Below, in pieces: positions 18,194-27,928 of a DNA stretch of 64,000 bases (position 1 is its first letter; each line of letters begins with the position of its first letter). Position numbers and translations under genes: made by a program. The stretch is from Arthrobacter cupressi (GTDB lineage: Bacteria; Actinomycetota; Actinomycetes; Actinomycetales; Micrococcaceae): NCBI RefSeq assembly GCF_900099975.1, contig NZ_FNEI01000013.1, positions 51,199 to 115,198 of the forward strand, read 5' to 3'. A model generated the notes under the pieces. It saw only the letters and a program-made list of their open reading frames with translations, was not told the origin of the DNA and searched no databases.

Positions 18194-19312
18194 ATGCCCA
18201 CCGAAGACACCCAGGACCTGGTAGCCCGCGCCGACACCGCCGCCCGTTCCGTCACCCGGGCGTTCGGCAAGCGGCTCCTCTTCCTCCCCGGAACGCACCT
18301 CGGCGCGTCCGTCCGGCCGCAAAACCCGCTCCGGGCCCTCCTGGAACCGTGGAACTATTGGTGGCAAGCGCACTACGTGGACTGCCTGGTGGACACCGGC
18401 CGCCGCGAACTCGCCGCGGGCGTGAAGTTCGACGGCGCCTCCCGCCCGAGTGCCGGGCGGCTGGCATCGCGGCTGGTCACCACCGTCCGGCTGCGGAACT
18501 TCCTGCGCTTCGTCAACAGTTATTACGACGACATGGCCTGGCTGGCCCTGGCCACCCTGCGGCTGGAGGACCTCGCCGAGCAGAGCCGCCACACGGGCCG
18601 CGGCTCGGGACGAAGGCGCAACGCGAGGGTCCGCGAAAGCCTCACGCTGCAGTTCGATTCGGCCTCCACGGAGGACCTTGGCGGCGGCACCTTCTGGAAC
18701 ATCGCGCGCGACTTCAAGAACACCCCGGCCACCGCGCCGGTTGCCCTGTACTACGCCCGCACGGGCCGCCGTGAGAGTGCACAGCGCCTCCTGGACTGGC
18801 TTAACGCCAGGCTGTTCGACCCGGAGCGCGGCCTGTACCAGGACGGCCTGCGGATCCAGGGCACCGGGACCGTGCTGGTGGCCGACATTTACACCTACAA
18901 CCAAGGGCCCGTGCTCGGCGCATTGCTGGAACTCGGCGGCGAGGAGAACATGCAAAGGGCCTCCGCGCTCATCGAAGCCGTCGCCCGGGCCCTGACCCTG
19001 AACGGAACCAACGTTGTGAAGTGCCACGGTGACGGCGACGGCGGACTGTTCACCGGGATCCTGCTCCGTTACCTGGCACTCGCCGCAGCCGACAACCGCC
19101 TGCCGGAAAGCGGCCGGCAGCAGGCACGGCAGATGGTGCTGGATACGGCGGACGCCTTCTGGGCGGGCCGCGCCGAAACAGAGCCGCTCACCTTCTCCAG
19201 CGACCCCCTGCGACCGGCAGACAAGACCTACCCGCCGGGCTCCGCCGTCGAGCTGTCGACCCAACTGCAGGCGTGGATGGCGCTGGAGGCGGCCGCCAGC
19301 CTGGCAAACTAG
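18194..19312 (+). CDS. Glycoside hydrolase family 76-like protein
   Basis: A 372 aa alpha/alpha-barrel protein. The Asp-Asp pair in NSYYDDMAWLALATLRL corresponds to the catalytic residues of GH76 alpha-1,6-mannanases. The motifs GGGTFWNI, KNTPATAPVAL and IYTYNQGPVLGALLEL are typical of the family. No signal peptide is visible, unlike secreted GH76 mannanases, so it may act in the cytoplasm on an oligosaccharide or glycolipid-derived mannoside. The ATG at 18194 follows a -10-like box by 6 nt. Its TAG stop shares CTAG (19309-19312) with the convergent YdeI-like gene. Confidence 0.88.
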   Translation: MPTEDTQDLVARADTAARSVTRAFGKRLLFLPGTHLGASVRPQNPLRALLEPWNYWWQAHYVDCLVDTGRRELAAGVKFDGASRPSAGRLASRLVTTVRLRNFLRFVNSYYDDMAWLALATLRLEDLAEQSRHTGRGSGRRRNARVRESLTLQFDSASTEDLGGGTFWNIARDFKNTPATAPVALYYARTGRRESAQRLLDWLNARLFDPERGLYQDGLRIQGTGTVLVADIYTYNQGPVLGALLELGGEENMQRASALIEAVARALTLNGTNVVKCHGDGDGGLFTGILLRYLALAAADNRLPESGRQQARQMVLDTADAFWAGRAETEPLTFSSDPLRPADKTYPPGSAVELSTQLQAWMALEAAASLAN

Positions 19313-19914
19313 CCGCGCGGCGTCTCCGGCATCTTCTTCTGCGGGTACGGCGTCTCGTGCCGGGCCAGCATCTCCACGAACCCGGAGATCTTCCGGGCCC
19401 GGGTTTCCGGCCGTTTGACGGACGCGGTCCGGTAGATCAGGGCGAAGCGGTTTGTGCCGGAGAGCACGTCGAACATTGCCTGCGCTTCCGGAACCGCCGC
19501 GATCGCCGCGGCGAGGTCATCGGGCACCTCCGCGGACGCCTGGCCGGAATACGCCCTGTCCCAGCGGCCGTCCGCCTTCGCGGCCTCGACGGCGGCCCGG
19601 CCGGCGGCGTGCATCTTCCCCGCGGCTTCCAGCCTGGCGATATGGCCGGTGTTCCGTTCCGACCAAGGGCTGCGCGGACCACGCCGGGTCATCCGCTGGA
19701 ACATGCTTTCCGCGTCGCGCCGCCTCGCCTGCCCGTCGATCCAGCCGAAGCAGAGGGCCTCGTCCAGGGCGGCGTCGTAGTCGAGTTCGGTGACGTTGCC
19801 GCCCTTCTTGTGCAGGACCAGCCAGACGCCTGGGCTGGTGCTGTGGTTTGCCTCCAGCCACGCCCGCCATTCGGCGGCGTCCTTGACCAGCAGTTCTTCG
19901 AGTTCAACGGCCAT
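19309..19914 (-). CDS. YdeI/OmpD-associated family protein
   Basis: A 201 aa soluble protein. The features are those of the bacteriocin-protection YdeI family: EWRAWLEANHSTSPGVWLVL near the start, then the highly conserved LDEALCFGWIDGQARRRD and FQRMTRRGPRSPWSERN. The C-terminal ~60 residues form a separate helical part with FDVLSGTNRFALIYRTASVK. Molecular function is poorly defined. The ATG at 19914 is 55 bp from the divergent VOC start. An in-frame extension upstream overlaps that gene and is rejected. Confidence 0.88.
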   Translation of the reverse strand: MAVELEELLVKDAAEWRAWLEANHSTSPGVWLVLHKKGGNVTELDYDAALDEALCFGWIDGQARRRDAESMFQRMTRRGPRSPWSERNTGHIARLEAAGKMHAAGRAAVEAAKADGRWDRAYSGQASAEVPDDLAAAIAAVPEAQAMFDVLSGTNRFALIYRTASVKRPETRARKISGFVEMLARHETPYPQKKMPETPRG

Positions 19915-19956
19915 GTGCCCATTCTGCCCCCGGCCACCGACATCCGGGCTGCCGCG

Positions 19957-19962
19957 TAGGCT
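19957..19962 (+). promoter_or_regulatory. -10 box for leaderless VOC mRNA
   Basis: TAGGCT ends 7 nt before the ATG at 19970; no ribosome site. Confidence 0.5.
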
Positions 19963-19969
19963 GGTGGCC

Positions 19970-20635
19970 ATGCTGCGAGTCCGACCCATCGTTTTCACGT
20001 CCCGCCCCGAGGCCTGGGAACCCCTGCTGGCTGCCCTGGGCATGATCAAGACCGTGGACGACGGCGGCCGCCGGGAGTTCGACGCCGGCTCCGGGCGCCT
20101 CGCCCTGCAGCAGGTTTCGCCGGGCGCGGTGGAGGACGGCAGCACGGTGTTCGGCGTCGAAATCGGCGACCCGGCGGAGTTCGCCCGCCGCACCGTGGCC
20201 GACGGTACCCGGGCCGAGGTCATCGACACCGCGCACGGCACCGCCGTGCGCGTCACGGCGGAGGACGGCTTCAGTTTCCTCGCGGACAAAGCCGCCCACG
20301 GCGCGGTCTGCGCTGACGCGGACCCGGCGCTGGCCGTCGTCGGAATCTGGCTGACCCCCGCCGTCGAACGGGCCACGCAGGAACTGCGCCACATCGGCGC
20401 ACGGCCCCGCCGGGACACCCCGGACGGGCCGGACTTAAGCACCAAGAACGGCGGGATCCTTACTGTACGCGCGGGCGATCAGCCGGCGGGAGGCCCGCTC
20501 GAATTCGAGTACGACGGCGGCCTGGACGGTTTGCGGGCCCGGCTCGCCTCAGCGGGGGTTGCGGTCCGGGAGGACGGCGGAACGCTGCTGGTGGGAGCGC
20601 CGGACGGCGGGGAACTGGCGGTGCGGCGGGCCTGA
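19970..20635 (+). CDS. VOC-like (glyoxalase superfamily) protein, two-module
   Basis: A 221 aa protein with two beta-alpha-beta-beta-beta halves. The first starts RVRPIVFTSRPEAWEPLLAA and the second ALAVVGIWLTPAVERATQEL. Repeated terminal strands (GSGRLALQQV and GGILTVRAGD) fit a glyoxalase-like fold. The usual His/Glu metal ligands are not evident, so it may be a non-catalytic ligand binder. Start and leaderless promoter agree at 19970. No operon partner. Confidence 0.7.
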   Translation: MLRVRPIVFTSRPEAWEPLLAALGMIKTVDDGGRREFDAGSGRLALQQVSPGAVEDGSTVFGVEIGDPAEFARRTVADGTRAEVIDTAHGTAVRVTAEDGFSFLADKAAHGAVCADADPALAVVGIWLTPAVERATQELRHIGARPRRDTPDGPDLSTKNGGILTVRAGDQPAGGPLEFEYDGGLDGLRARLASAGVAVREDGGTLLVGAPDGGELAVRRA

Positions 20636-20702
20636 GCCTTGGACTTGGTCGCCCCTGTTTGTACGTGGATAAATTGTCGTAGCCCCTTGCTTGAATTAGT
20701 GC

Positions 20703-22217
20703 ATGGAGAACAGCACGGGGTTTGCCCAGGCAGCGGGGAGGCAGGTCCTTCCTGTCGATGCGCTGGCCGATCTCGTGTCCTCGCTGGAGTCGCTGGAGCA
20801 AGTGCAGTCGCGTTTGCACGCGGTGCGTGAAGGGCTGCTGGTTATGGCCTCGCAGTTGGCGGACGCGATGGAGAACGACGGCGGCGGGCCGGGTTCCGGG
20901 TGGCGGGTGCCTGCGAGGGAGCTGGCTCAGCGGTCGGTGGCCGCCGAGATCGCGGCGGCGACGCGGATGAGTGATCGGACGGTGCAGCGGCAGATAAGCC
21001 AGGCCGTAGAGCTGGCCGCCCGGTTCCCAGCAACGTATCAAGCGCTTTCCGATGGTCGGATTAGCCTGGCCCACGCCCGGGTGATCCAGGAAGCCGGGAT
21101 CGCTCTGATGGATGACGATGGCCGGGGCCGTTACGAGGCTGCAGTGGTGGGCTGCGCCGAGCAGCAGGCACCAGGGCGGGTGCGGCGCCTGGCGGTGCGG
21201 GAAGCAGAAAAAGCCCAGGCCGAGCCCTTGGCCGCCCGGCACGAACGGGCTGTCGCCGGCCGCTGCGTCCGGGTCATACCACTGCCGGACGGGATGGCGG
21301 AACTCGCCGCGACCTTGCCCGCGGCGGTGGCCTACGGGATCCACGACCGGCTCACGCAGATGGCTAAGACGCACATCGAGCTGGCCGCCGTTGAACACGC
21401 TGCCTCCGGCCGAATCAGTGAAAGCGGTGCCACCGCAGAGCCAGGCACCGGCGCCGGAGAAAACCGTTGCATGGACCAGCTGCGCGCCGACCTCTTAGCT
21501 GACCTGTTGTTGTGCGGTGCACCGACCGGGCACGACACCCCGGACGGGCTGCTTGCAGCCATCACCGCCCGGGTGGATGTCACCGTTCCCGTCCTGACAT
21601 TGATCAACGAGGCGGGCCCGGACCACGGCGAACCAACTTCGAAGACCAGCGGCCAGACTTCGGGATACGGGGCGTCAGCTGCGGGCAATCGTGCCCGGGA
21701 GAACGCCGTCGGGAATGACTGGATCGCGGCCGAGCTGGATGGGCGCCACCCGATCGACCCCGCCACCGCCAGGATCCTCGCCGGACGAGCCGTCGCGTGG
21801 AACCGCGTCCTAACCGACCCGATCATCGGTGCCGTGCTTGCCGTCGACCGGTACCGCCCCGGGGAGGACCTCAAACGCCTCCTCACCGCCCGGGATAGCA
21901 GGTGCCGTTTCCCTGGTTGCGGCGTCCCGGCCCGTGACCTGGATCTGGACCACACCCACGACGCAGCCCTGGGCGGCGCCACCGAAACCGGGAATCTTGC
22001 CGGGCTGTGCCGGCGTCACCACGTGCTCAAACACCACAGCCGATGGACTACCAGGCAAACGGGAAACGGAAACCTGGAATGGAACAGTCCCACCGGCCGG
22101 AGCTACACCGACAGGCCGCCCACGCCGCCGGCAACCACTGCATGGACCGGAAAACCACCCGATTCCTGTCCACCCGGGGAATGGTCTCCTATGGGATCCA
22201 AGCCGCCGCCCTTCTAA
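20703..22217 (+). CDS. DUF222 domain protein with C-terminal HNH nuclease domain
   Basis: A 504 aa protein with an N-terminal DUF222 (13E12-type) helical domain over about 20-340 and a C-terminal HNH endonuclease motif: CRFPGCGVPARDLDLDH around residues 400-416, then the central Asn in GNLAGLCRRHHVLKH. The two Cys pairs and the DLDH histidine are intact, so it is probably an active nuclease. Such proteins occur in many copies in Arthrobacter and mycobacteria and are of uncertain purpose. The promoter region 20660-20702 is AT-rich. The C-terminal ~50 residues are Pro/Ser/Thr-rich. No transposase, recombinase or inverted termini accompany it. Confidence 0.88.
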   Translation: MENSTGFAQAAGRQVLPVDALADLVSSLESLEQVQSRLHAVREGLLVMASQLADAMENDGGGPGSGWRVPARELAQRSVAAEIAAATRMSDRTVQRQISQAVELAARFPATYQALSDGRISLAHARVIQEAGIALMDDDGRGRYEAAVVGCAEQQAPGRVRRLAVREAEKAQAEPLAARHERAVAGRCVRVIPLPDGMAELAATLPAAVAYGIHDRLTQMAKTHIELAAVEHAASGRISESGATAEPGTGAGENRCMDQLRADLLADLLLCGAPTGHDTPDGLLAAITARVDVTVPVLTLINEAGPDHGEPTSKTSGQTSGYGASAAGNRARENAVGNDWIAAELDGRHPIDPATARILAGRAVAWNRVLTDPIIGAVLAVDRYRPGEDLKRLLTARDSRCRFPGCGVPARDLDLDHTHDAALGGATETGNLAGLCRRHHVLKHHSRWTTRQTGNGNLEWNSPTGRSYTDRPPTPPATTAWTGKPPDSCPPGEWSPMGSKPPPF

Positions 22218-22245
22218 CACGGAACGGGATCACACGAGGGACGCG

Positions 22246-23499
22246 TTAGTCCTCCAAAGCCCCGTCGCAGAGCCGCCCGACCACCTCTGTGAGCATGGCC
22301 AGGCCCGCCACGATGTCCTCGTCCGTGGTGTACTCGTGCTCGTTGTGGGAGATGCCGTCCACGCTCGGCACGAACAGCATCACCGTGGGCACCAGGTCCT
22401 TCATGTTGGTGGAGTCGTGCCCGGCGAGGGTCATCACTTCCTTGTAGGGCAGGCCCAGGTCCGCGGCGGCCTTGGCGGCCAGCTCCACACCTTCGGGCTG
22501 GTACGGGGTCACCGGCCAGGAGTGCGATGTGCGCCGCTCCACCTGCACGCTCGCGGCCTTCTCGGCTTCGGCCACTCGGCGGTGCAGCATGGCGTCGGCT
22601 TCGGCCAGGGCGTCCTCGTCGGCGCTGCGCAGGTCCAGGAGCAGCTGCACCCGGCTTGGCACCACGACGGGCGAGTTCGGGTGGACGTCCAACTGGCCCA
22701 CCGAAGTGTGGACCTTGCCGGGGAAGGCGTCCGCGATCTCGCGGGCGGCTACCACCAGCAGGGACGCACCGAGGAGCGCGTCGTGCCGGTCGGCGATCAC
22801 GGTGGAGCCGGTGTGCGCCTGCTCCCCGTGCACCACGAATTCGTACTTGTTCGCTGCCCAGTTGGAGTGGACCAGGCCGATCGTCACGCCGTCGCGTTCC
22901 ATGGAGCGGCCCTGTTCGATATGGATCTCCGCGCAGAACGCGGCCTCCGGGCCCTCCCAGTCGGAGAGGAAACCGTGAGCTCCCAGCGCCTCGCCCACGG
23001 TGACGCCCTGCGGGTCTGTCACGGCCAGCGCGTCGGCGAGCGCGAGCTTGCCGGTGTAGACGGAGGATCCCATCATGGACGGCTTGAAGCGGCTGCCTTC
23101 CTCGTTGAACCAGTTCACCACCGCCACGTTGTACTTCGGCGCGGTGCGCTCGTTGCTGTCCCAGGCGGAGGCGAGCCGGAACGCGGCGTGCGCCGCGGCG
23201 AGGACGCCGTATGCGCCGTCGTACCTGCCGGCGGTCGGCTGGGAGTCCATGTGCGAACCGACCACCACGAACGGGGCTCCCGGCACCCTCTCCAGCAGGC
23301 CCCACTGGTTCCCGATCCTGTCGAAGCGGACCGTGAAACCGCGGGCCTCGAGGATGGAGCGGAACCAGGTGCGCTGCGCGGCGTCGGCCTGGCTGGCGGC
23401 CTGCCGGTCCACGCCGCCGTTGGCGGTGGCGCCGAAGCCGCTCATGGTGCGGAAGTCGGCCAGGAAGTCGTCGGCGGAGGGGGCGGTGCGGGTAGTCAT
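22246..23499 (-). CDS. M20 family amidohydrolase (N-carbamoyl amino acid / allantoate hydrolase type)
   Basis: A 417 aa binuclear zinc hydrolase. Metal ligands are visible in VVVGSHMDSQPTAGRYDGAYG (His and Asp), WFNEEGSRF (Glu) and EIHIEQGRSME (His), and the last ligand in GISHNEHEYT. The IEQG block and overall length match beta-ureidopropionase, N-carbamoyl-L-amino acid hydrolase and allantoate amidohydrolase, which release ammonia and CO2 from a carbamoyl group. It is last in an operon with an amidohydrolase and an MHS permease; its ATG overlaps the preceding stop by 4 bp. A divergent PucR regulator further supports N-compound degradation. Confidence 0.9.
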   Translation of the reverse strand: MTTRTAPSADDFLADFRTMSGFGATANGGVDRQAASQADAAQRTWFRSILEARGFTVRFDRIGNQWGLLERVPGAPFVVVGSHMDSQPTAGRYDGAYGVLAAAHAAFRLASAWDSNERTAPKYNVAVVNWFNEEGSRFKPSMMGSSVYTGKLALADALAVTDPQGVTVGEALGAHGFLSDWEGPEAAFCAEIHIEQGRSMERDGVTIGLVHSNWAANKYEFVVHGEQAHTGSTVIADRHDALLGASLLVVAAREIADAFPGKVHTSVGQLDVHPNSPVVVPSRVQLLLDLRSADEDALAEADAMLHRRVAEAEKAASVQVERRTSHSWPVTPYQPEGVELAAKAAADLGLPYKEVMTLAGHDSTNMKDLVPTVMLFVPSVDGISHNEHEYTTDEDIVAGLAMLTEVVGRLCDGALED

Positions 23500-25160
23500 G
23501 AGTGCAGTTCCTTAATGCGTGAGTAGCTGGAGACGCCGCCAAGCAGCGTCGCTTCAACGGTGAGGTCGGTGAGCTCGGAGGCCTCCAGGGGGCTGCCGGA
23601 AAGCACGACGGCGTCGGCCAGCTTTCCGGGGGTGAAGGAGCCTTTTGAGGTGGAGGCGCCGGTAGCTGCCGCCGCCTGGGTGGTGTAGAGGCTGAGGGCC
23701 CGGCGACGGCTGAGCCGTTCGTCCGGGTTCCCGAAGATCCGTCCCGAGCCGGTGCGCCGGTCCACGTAGGCCTGCATGCCGCGGAGCACGTCGCCGTCGG
23801 CCACAGGCCGGTCGGAGCTGCCGGCCACCATGGTTCCGGCGTCGAGGAACGACGCCGCCCGGTAGGCCCAGGCGGAACGTTCCTCGCCCAGCGAGGCGGC
23901 CATGTTGTCCCCGCCCTCGGCGAAGAAGCTCGACTGCGGGGTCACGGCGATGCCGGCCTCGGCGAGGCGCGGCAGCTGGTCCGGGCGGACCACGGAGGCG
24001 TGCTCGATCCGGTTGGGCAGGGCGTTGCGGCCGTACCGGGACTGGAGCTCCTCGAACAGGTCCAGGGCCAGGTCGATCGCGCGGTCTCCGATGGCGTGGG
24101 CGGCCACGGCCCAGCCGGAGCGGTATGCGGCCTCGATGCGTTCGCGCAACTGCTCCGGGTCTTCCTGGAAGTAGCCACTGGTTCCGTGACTACCGGAACC
24201 GTGCGGGTGGTTGCAGTACGGTTCGGTGACGGCGGCGGTCCGGCTCAGGAGCGAGCCGTCCAGAAACACCTTGACCGGGCCCAGGGACAGCATGTCCGAG
24301 CCGAAGCCGGAATGGATCCCCAGGTCAAGGCCCGTTCCGAGGCCGTCCGTGGAGTGCCCGTGGACCGGTTTCAGGGCATCCAGGACGGGCATCAGCTGCG
24401 CCCTGGCCTTGAGGGTTCCGGCCGCAGCGGCCCGCTGGAAGGCTGCCAGTTCCACGGGGCTTTGCCCGATCCAGCCGGCACCGATTCCGGCGTCGGTGAA
24501 GCTGGTGATGCCCTGGGAGGCGTAGATCCTGGTGGCTTCCTCCACGGCCTGCTGGAGCCGGGAAAGGGGCCGGGGCTGGAAGGCCTGCTGGAAGATTTCC
24601 TGCGCGGTTTCCTCGACGACGCCGGTGGGCAGGCCGTGCGGGTCGCGCACGATCCGCCCGCCCACCGGGTCCGGGGAACCCGGTTCGTAGCGGCCCACCA
24701 GTTTCATGGCGGCCGTGTTCACCAGCGCCTGGTGGCCGGAGTTGTGGCGCAGGAACAGCGGCACGGCACCGGTGGCGGCGTCCAGTTCGGCCAGGGAGGG
24801 GAACTGCCCGCCGAAGCGGTCGTGGTTGAAGCCGGAGGAAATCAGCCAGCCGTCGTCGCCGGCTGCTGCGGCGGGTGCCGCCGCAGCCAGGACCTCCAGC
24901 ACCTGGGCGAGGGTGGAACACCCGTCCACGGACGGTTCCAGCAGCCCCAGCCCGAACCACGGTGTGTGGCAGTGGGCGTCGATGAAGCCGGGCACGAGGG
25001 TCCGTCCGCCGAGGTCCACGGCGTGCCGGGCACCCAGGCCCGCAATGTCGCCGTCGAGCCCTACCACCCGGCCGTGCAGCACACCGAGGGAGCGCGCCGA
25101 CGGCCGGGCCGGGTCCATCGTGATGATGTCCGCGTTGTGCAGGACAAGGTCCAGGTCCAC
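23496..25160 (-). CDS. YtcJ-like metal-dependent amidohydrolase
   Basis: A 554 aa protein of the large YtcJ/N-substituted formamide deformylase-like group. It has an N-terminal beta-sandwich strand (LVLHNADIITMDPARPSA), the metal motif FIDAHCHTPWFG at about residues 59-70, NSGHQALVNT, HAIGDRAIDLAL and, near the end, SSDRPVADGDVL. These enzymes hydrolyse amide or formamide bonds. The start is the GTG at 25160 with GGAG 6 nt upstream. It lies 43 bp after the MHS permease and overlaps the M20 hydrolase, so uptake and two hydrolytic steps appear to be cotranscribed. Substrate unknown. Confidence 0.9.
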   Translation of the reverse strand: MDLDLVLHNADIITMDPARPSARSLGVLHGRVVGLDGDIAGLGARHAVDLGGRTLVPGFIDAHCHTPWFGLGLLEPSVDGCSTLAQVLEVLAAAAPAAAAGDDGWLISSGFNHDRFGGQFPSLAELDAATGAVPLFLRHNSGHQALVNTAAMKLVGRYEPGSPDPVGGRIVRDPHGLPTGVVEETAQEIFQQAFQPRPLSRLQQAVEEATRIYASQGITSFTDAGIGAGWIGQSPVELAAFQRAAAAGTLKARAQLMPVLDALKPVHGHSTDGLGTGLDLGIHSGFGSDMLSLGPVKVFLDGSLLSRTAAVTEPYCNHPHGSGSHGTSGYFQEDPEQLRERIEAAYRSGWAVAAHAIGDRAIDLALDLFEELQSRYGRNALPNRIEHASVVRPDQLPRLAEAGIAVTPQSSFFAEGGDNMAASLGEERSAWAYRAASFLDAGTMVAGSSDRPVADGDVLRGMQAYVDRRTGSGRIFGNPDERLSRRRALSLYTTQAAAATGASTSKGSFTPGKLADAVVLSGSPLEASELTDLTVEATLLGGVSSYSRIKELHS

Positions 25161-25203
25161 AGGATTCTCCAGTTACTTCAGCTTGCCGTCCGGTCCAGGC
25201 AGC

Positions 25204-26511
25204 TCAGGCCTTCAGGCCCTGCTGCTTGATGCTCAGCGAGGGGATGGCCAGGCCGGCCACGGCGGTGAGGAGCGAGATACCGATCAGCAGCCAGGCACTG
25301 GGGACCCAGGAGTTGCCGCTCGCGGCGAGGGTTGCGGTGGCGACCATCGGGACGAAACCGCTGAGCAGGCCGGCAAGGTTGGAGGAAATGGCCACGCCTG
25401 TGTAACGGGTGCGGGTGGGGAAAAGCCCGGTGAGGACAGCGCCGGACACCGCGTAGGGGATGGACAGGGCGCACACGCCGAGGGTCACGCCGAAGATCAC
25501 CAGGAAGGGATCCTTGGACTGCACGGCCAGGAAGACCGGGAAGGCCAGGATCGCGGAGAGGAGGCCGCCGGTGATCACGACCCGGCTGGCTCCGAACCGC
25601 TCGGCCATGCGCCCGCCGCCGATCAGGATGAAGACCTCGAAGACCGCGGCGATCAGGGTGGCGGCAAGCAGGAGGTTGCGGTCGAGCTTCAGGACGGTGG
25701 TGCCGTAGAAGACCACGAAGGTGGTGACAAGGTAGAAGCCGCCCACGCCCAGCATGGCCGTGGCCGCGCCGACGAGGACCTGCTTCCAGGAGCTGCCGAG
25801 CACTCCGCGGATGGGGGCGTGTTCGGTCTCGCCTTCCTCCATGAGGGCCTCGAACTCGGGCGATTCGGAGAGACGGGAACGGATCCACAGGGAGACCAGC
25901 AGCAGCGGGATGGCCAGCAGGAACGGGATGCGCCAGCCCCAGTCGTCGAAGCTGTCCTTGCTCAGCAGGAAGGCGAGCAGGGCGAATCCGCCGGAGGACA
26001 GGATGGTGCCGATGGGCGAGCCGAGCTGCGGCATGGCGCCGTAGCGGCCGCGCTTCTCCACCGGTGCGTTTTCCACTGCGATGATCATGGCGCCGGACCA
26101 TTCGCCGCCGACGGCGAGGCCCTGGACGATGCGCAGCAGGATCAGCAGGACCGGGGCGGCGACGCCGATAGCGGCGTAGGTGGGCAGCAGGCCGATGAGG
26201 CCGGTGACCACGCCGATGCCGACAATCGTGATCATCAGGATCTTCTTGCGGCCCACCTTGTCGCCGAGCGCGCCGAAGATCAGGCCGCCCACGGGTCGGG
26301 CGACGAAGCCCACCGCCAGCGTGCCGAAGGAGAAGATGCCGGCCAGGATGGGGTCCTTGGTGGCGAAGAACTGGATGTTGAAGACCAGCGCCGAGGCGGT
26401 GGTGAAGAGGAAGAAGTCGTACCACTCAAGGGCGGTGCCGACCAGGGCGCCGAGGGCCACGCGTTTGGTGACCTTCTCGTCGATGACCGGGGTCGCAGAG
26501 GAAATACTCAT
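25204..26511 (-). CDS. MFS transporter, metabolite:H+ symporter (MHS) family
   Basis: A 435 aa protein with 12 predicted helices. The MHS signatures are present: LVGTALEWYDFFLFTTASAL in helix 1, ARPVGGLIFGALGDKVGRKK between helices 2 and 3, and RIVQGLAVGGEWSGAMIIAVE in helix 4. The family imports organic acids, betaines or shikimate-like compounds with protons. The ATG at 26511 has GGAG 6 nt upstream. It is first in the operon with the YtcJ-like and M20 hydrolases and divergent from pucR-like gene, so it probably imports their substrate. Confidence 0.93.
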   Translation of the reverse strand: MSISSATPVIDEKVTKRVALGALVGTALEWYDFFLFTTASALVFNIQFFATKDPILAGIFSFGTLAVGFVARPVGGLIFGALGDKVGRKKILMITIVGIGVVTGLIGLLPTYAAIGVAAPVLLILLRIVQGLAVGGEWSGAMIIAVENAPVEKRGRYGAMPQLGSPIGTILSSGGFALLAFLLSKDSFDDWGWRIPFLLAIPLLLVSLWIRSRLSESPEFEALMEEGETEHAPIRGVLGSSWKQVLVGAATAMLGVGGFYLVTTFVVFYGTTVLKLDRNLLLAATLIAAVFEVFILIGGGRMAERFGASRVVITGGLLSAILAFPVFLAVQSKDPFLVIFGVTLGVCALSIPYAVSGAVLTGLFPTRTRYTGVAISSNLAGLLSGFVPMVATATLAASGNSWVPSAWLLIGISLLTAVAGLAIPSLSIKQQGLKA

Positions 26512-26624
26512 TGGGGGCTCCAGGGAGTTCAAGGCCTGTGATTCGGGTCTCAGGCAGGTTCTCCCTCCATGCTTGCAGGTTGTTTACCCAAAATCTCTAG
26601 GGATTCGCCGCGGGAATGACCGCA

Positions 26625-26630
26625 TAGAAT
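26625..26630 (+). promoter_or_regulatory. -10 box for leaderless PucR-like regulator mRNA
   Basis: TAGAAT ends 6 nt before the ATG at 26637, with a stop codon (TAA) directly upstream in frame. Confidence 0.65.
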
Positions 26631-26636
26631 GTGTAA

Positions 26637-27800
26637 ATGCACAATTCTTCGAAATTGGGCCCGTCACGGTGGAGCCCCGACGAGGGCTGGGACGGGCTAC
26701 TGGTCCGGCTGGCCGCGCACGTGCCGGAGATGGCCGCGGGCTTCGTGGACAAGGTGTCGGGGATACCGGAGTACGCGAGCGGCGGGGTGACCAGGGAGGA
26801 ACTGCTTGCCACGGCCGAGCGCACCTTCGAGCAGTTGGTGGCGGCGTTGCGCCGGGGCGGCACGGAACTCGAGGGCGAACTCGCCGGGGCGGCCCGCGAA
26901 CTGGGCGGCCGGCGGGCCCGGGCCGGCATTCCCCCCGAATCGCTGATGTCCGCCGTCCGCCTGGACTTCCCCGTGATCTGGGCGCAACTGCTGGCACTGG
27001 TGGATCCTGCGGACGGAGCGGCACTGAACTCCCGCGTGGAGGAGGTCTGGAACCTGGTGGACCAGTACGCCACTCAGACCCGCAACGGCTACCTCGACGA
27101 GCGGGTGCGCATGGCCCAGGAAGAGGCCGTGGTGGAGCGGGACTTCATCGCCCAGCTTTTCGCCCCCGGCGGGCATGGACCGGAGACGCTGCAGAGAATC
27201 GGGACAGCGCTCGATCTGGCCCCCGGGGCAGAACTCTCCCTCGCGGCGGCCAGGGGCGAGGCCGGCGCCGTACTCCGCACCCTCGGGGTGGCTCCGGCGG
27301 CGCGGTTCAGGGTGTATGTCTACGAATCCGGCGACGTGGTCTACGGCTTCTGGAAAGTTCCGGCCAGCGGATCTCCGCTGCCTCCGGGACTGTCGAGGAT
27401 CCCGTGTGGCTTGGTCTCCTCGATACCGGGGCTGGCCGGCGTCCGCGAAGCAGCTGTCGAAGCCGAGGCGCTTGCCCGGGTGGCGCATGAGGGCGACGAC
27501 GGTCCCCTCGACACCGGGACAGCGTGGCCGCGGGTAGCCCGGCGGCTGCTGGACGACGCCCGGCTCCCGCTCCGGGCCGCCGTCGACCGCTCCCTGGAAA
27601 GCTGCCGTCCCAACGAGCGCGAGCGCCTCGAGGAGACGGCGCGCTCCATCCTTGCCACCGGGAACGTGACCGCCACGGCGGCGGCGCTTTTCTGCCACCG
27701 CAACACGATCCTGAACCGCATGGCCAGGTTCCAGGAGGTCACGGGCATCGATCTCACAGTGCCGGAGCAGGCGGCCCGGCTCGTGGTGGCCTGGGCCTGA
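26637..27800 (+). CDS. PucR-type transcriptional regulator
   Basis: A 387 aa regulator. The N-terminal ~170 residues form a helical sensor-like domain, the middle a GGDEF-like/CdaR-type region, and the C-terminus the PucR helix-turn-helix: ARSILATGNVTATAAALFCH then RNTILNRMARFQEVTGID. PucR-type proteins control use of purines, ureides and amino acid-like compounds in response to substrate. The only possible start is the ATG at 26637, because a stop lies just upstream. It is divergent from the permease/YtcJ/M20 operon and 128 bp upstream of a second MHS permease operon, and may control both. Confidence 0.88.
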   Translation: MHNSSKLGPSRWSPDEGWDGLLVRLAAHVPEMAAGFVDKVSGIPEYASGGVTREELLATAERTFEQLVAALRRGGTELEGELAGAARELGGRRARAGIPPESLMSAVRLDFPVIWAQLLALVDPADGAALNSRVEEVWNLVDQYATQTRNGYLDERVRMAQEEAVVERDFIAQLFAPGGHGPETLQRIGTALDLAPGAELSLAAARGEAGAVLRTLGVAPAARFRVYVYESGDVVYGFWKVPASGSPLPPGLSRIPCGLVSSIPGLAGVREAAVEAEALARVAHEGDDGPLDTGTAWPRVARRLLDDARLPLRAAVDRSLESCRPNERERLEETARSILATGNVTATAAALFCHRNTILNRMARFQEVTGIDLTVPEQAARLVVAWA

Positions 27801-27928
27801 CCCCTTCCCGTCGGCACCGGGCAATCCATGCCGGATCGGCATGGAGATGATCCAAGTTAGGTCTTAGACAGCATCTGACGGCTCCGGGAATAGTGAGGTA
27901 TCCCACTCCCAAACCCCTGGAGTTCCCA

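Noticed and set aside
20703..22217. DUF222-HNH gene as a mobile element
   Set aside because: No transposase, recombinase, inverted termini or target duplications were seen around it.
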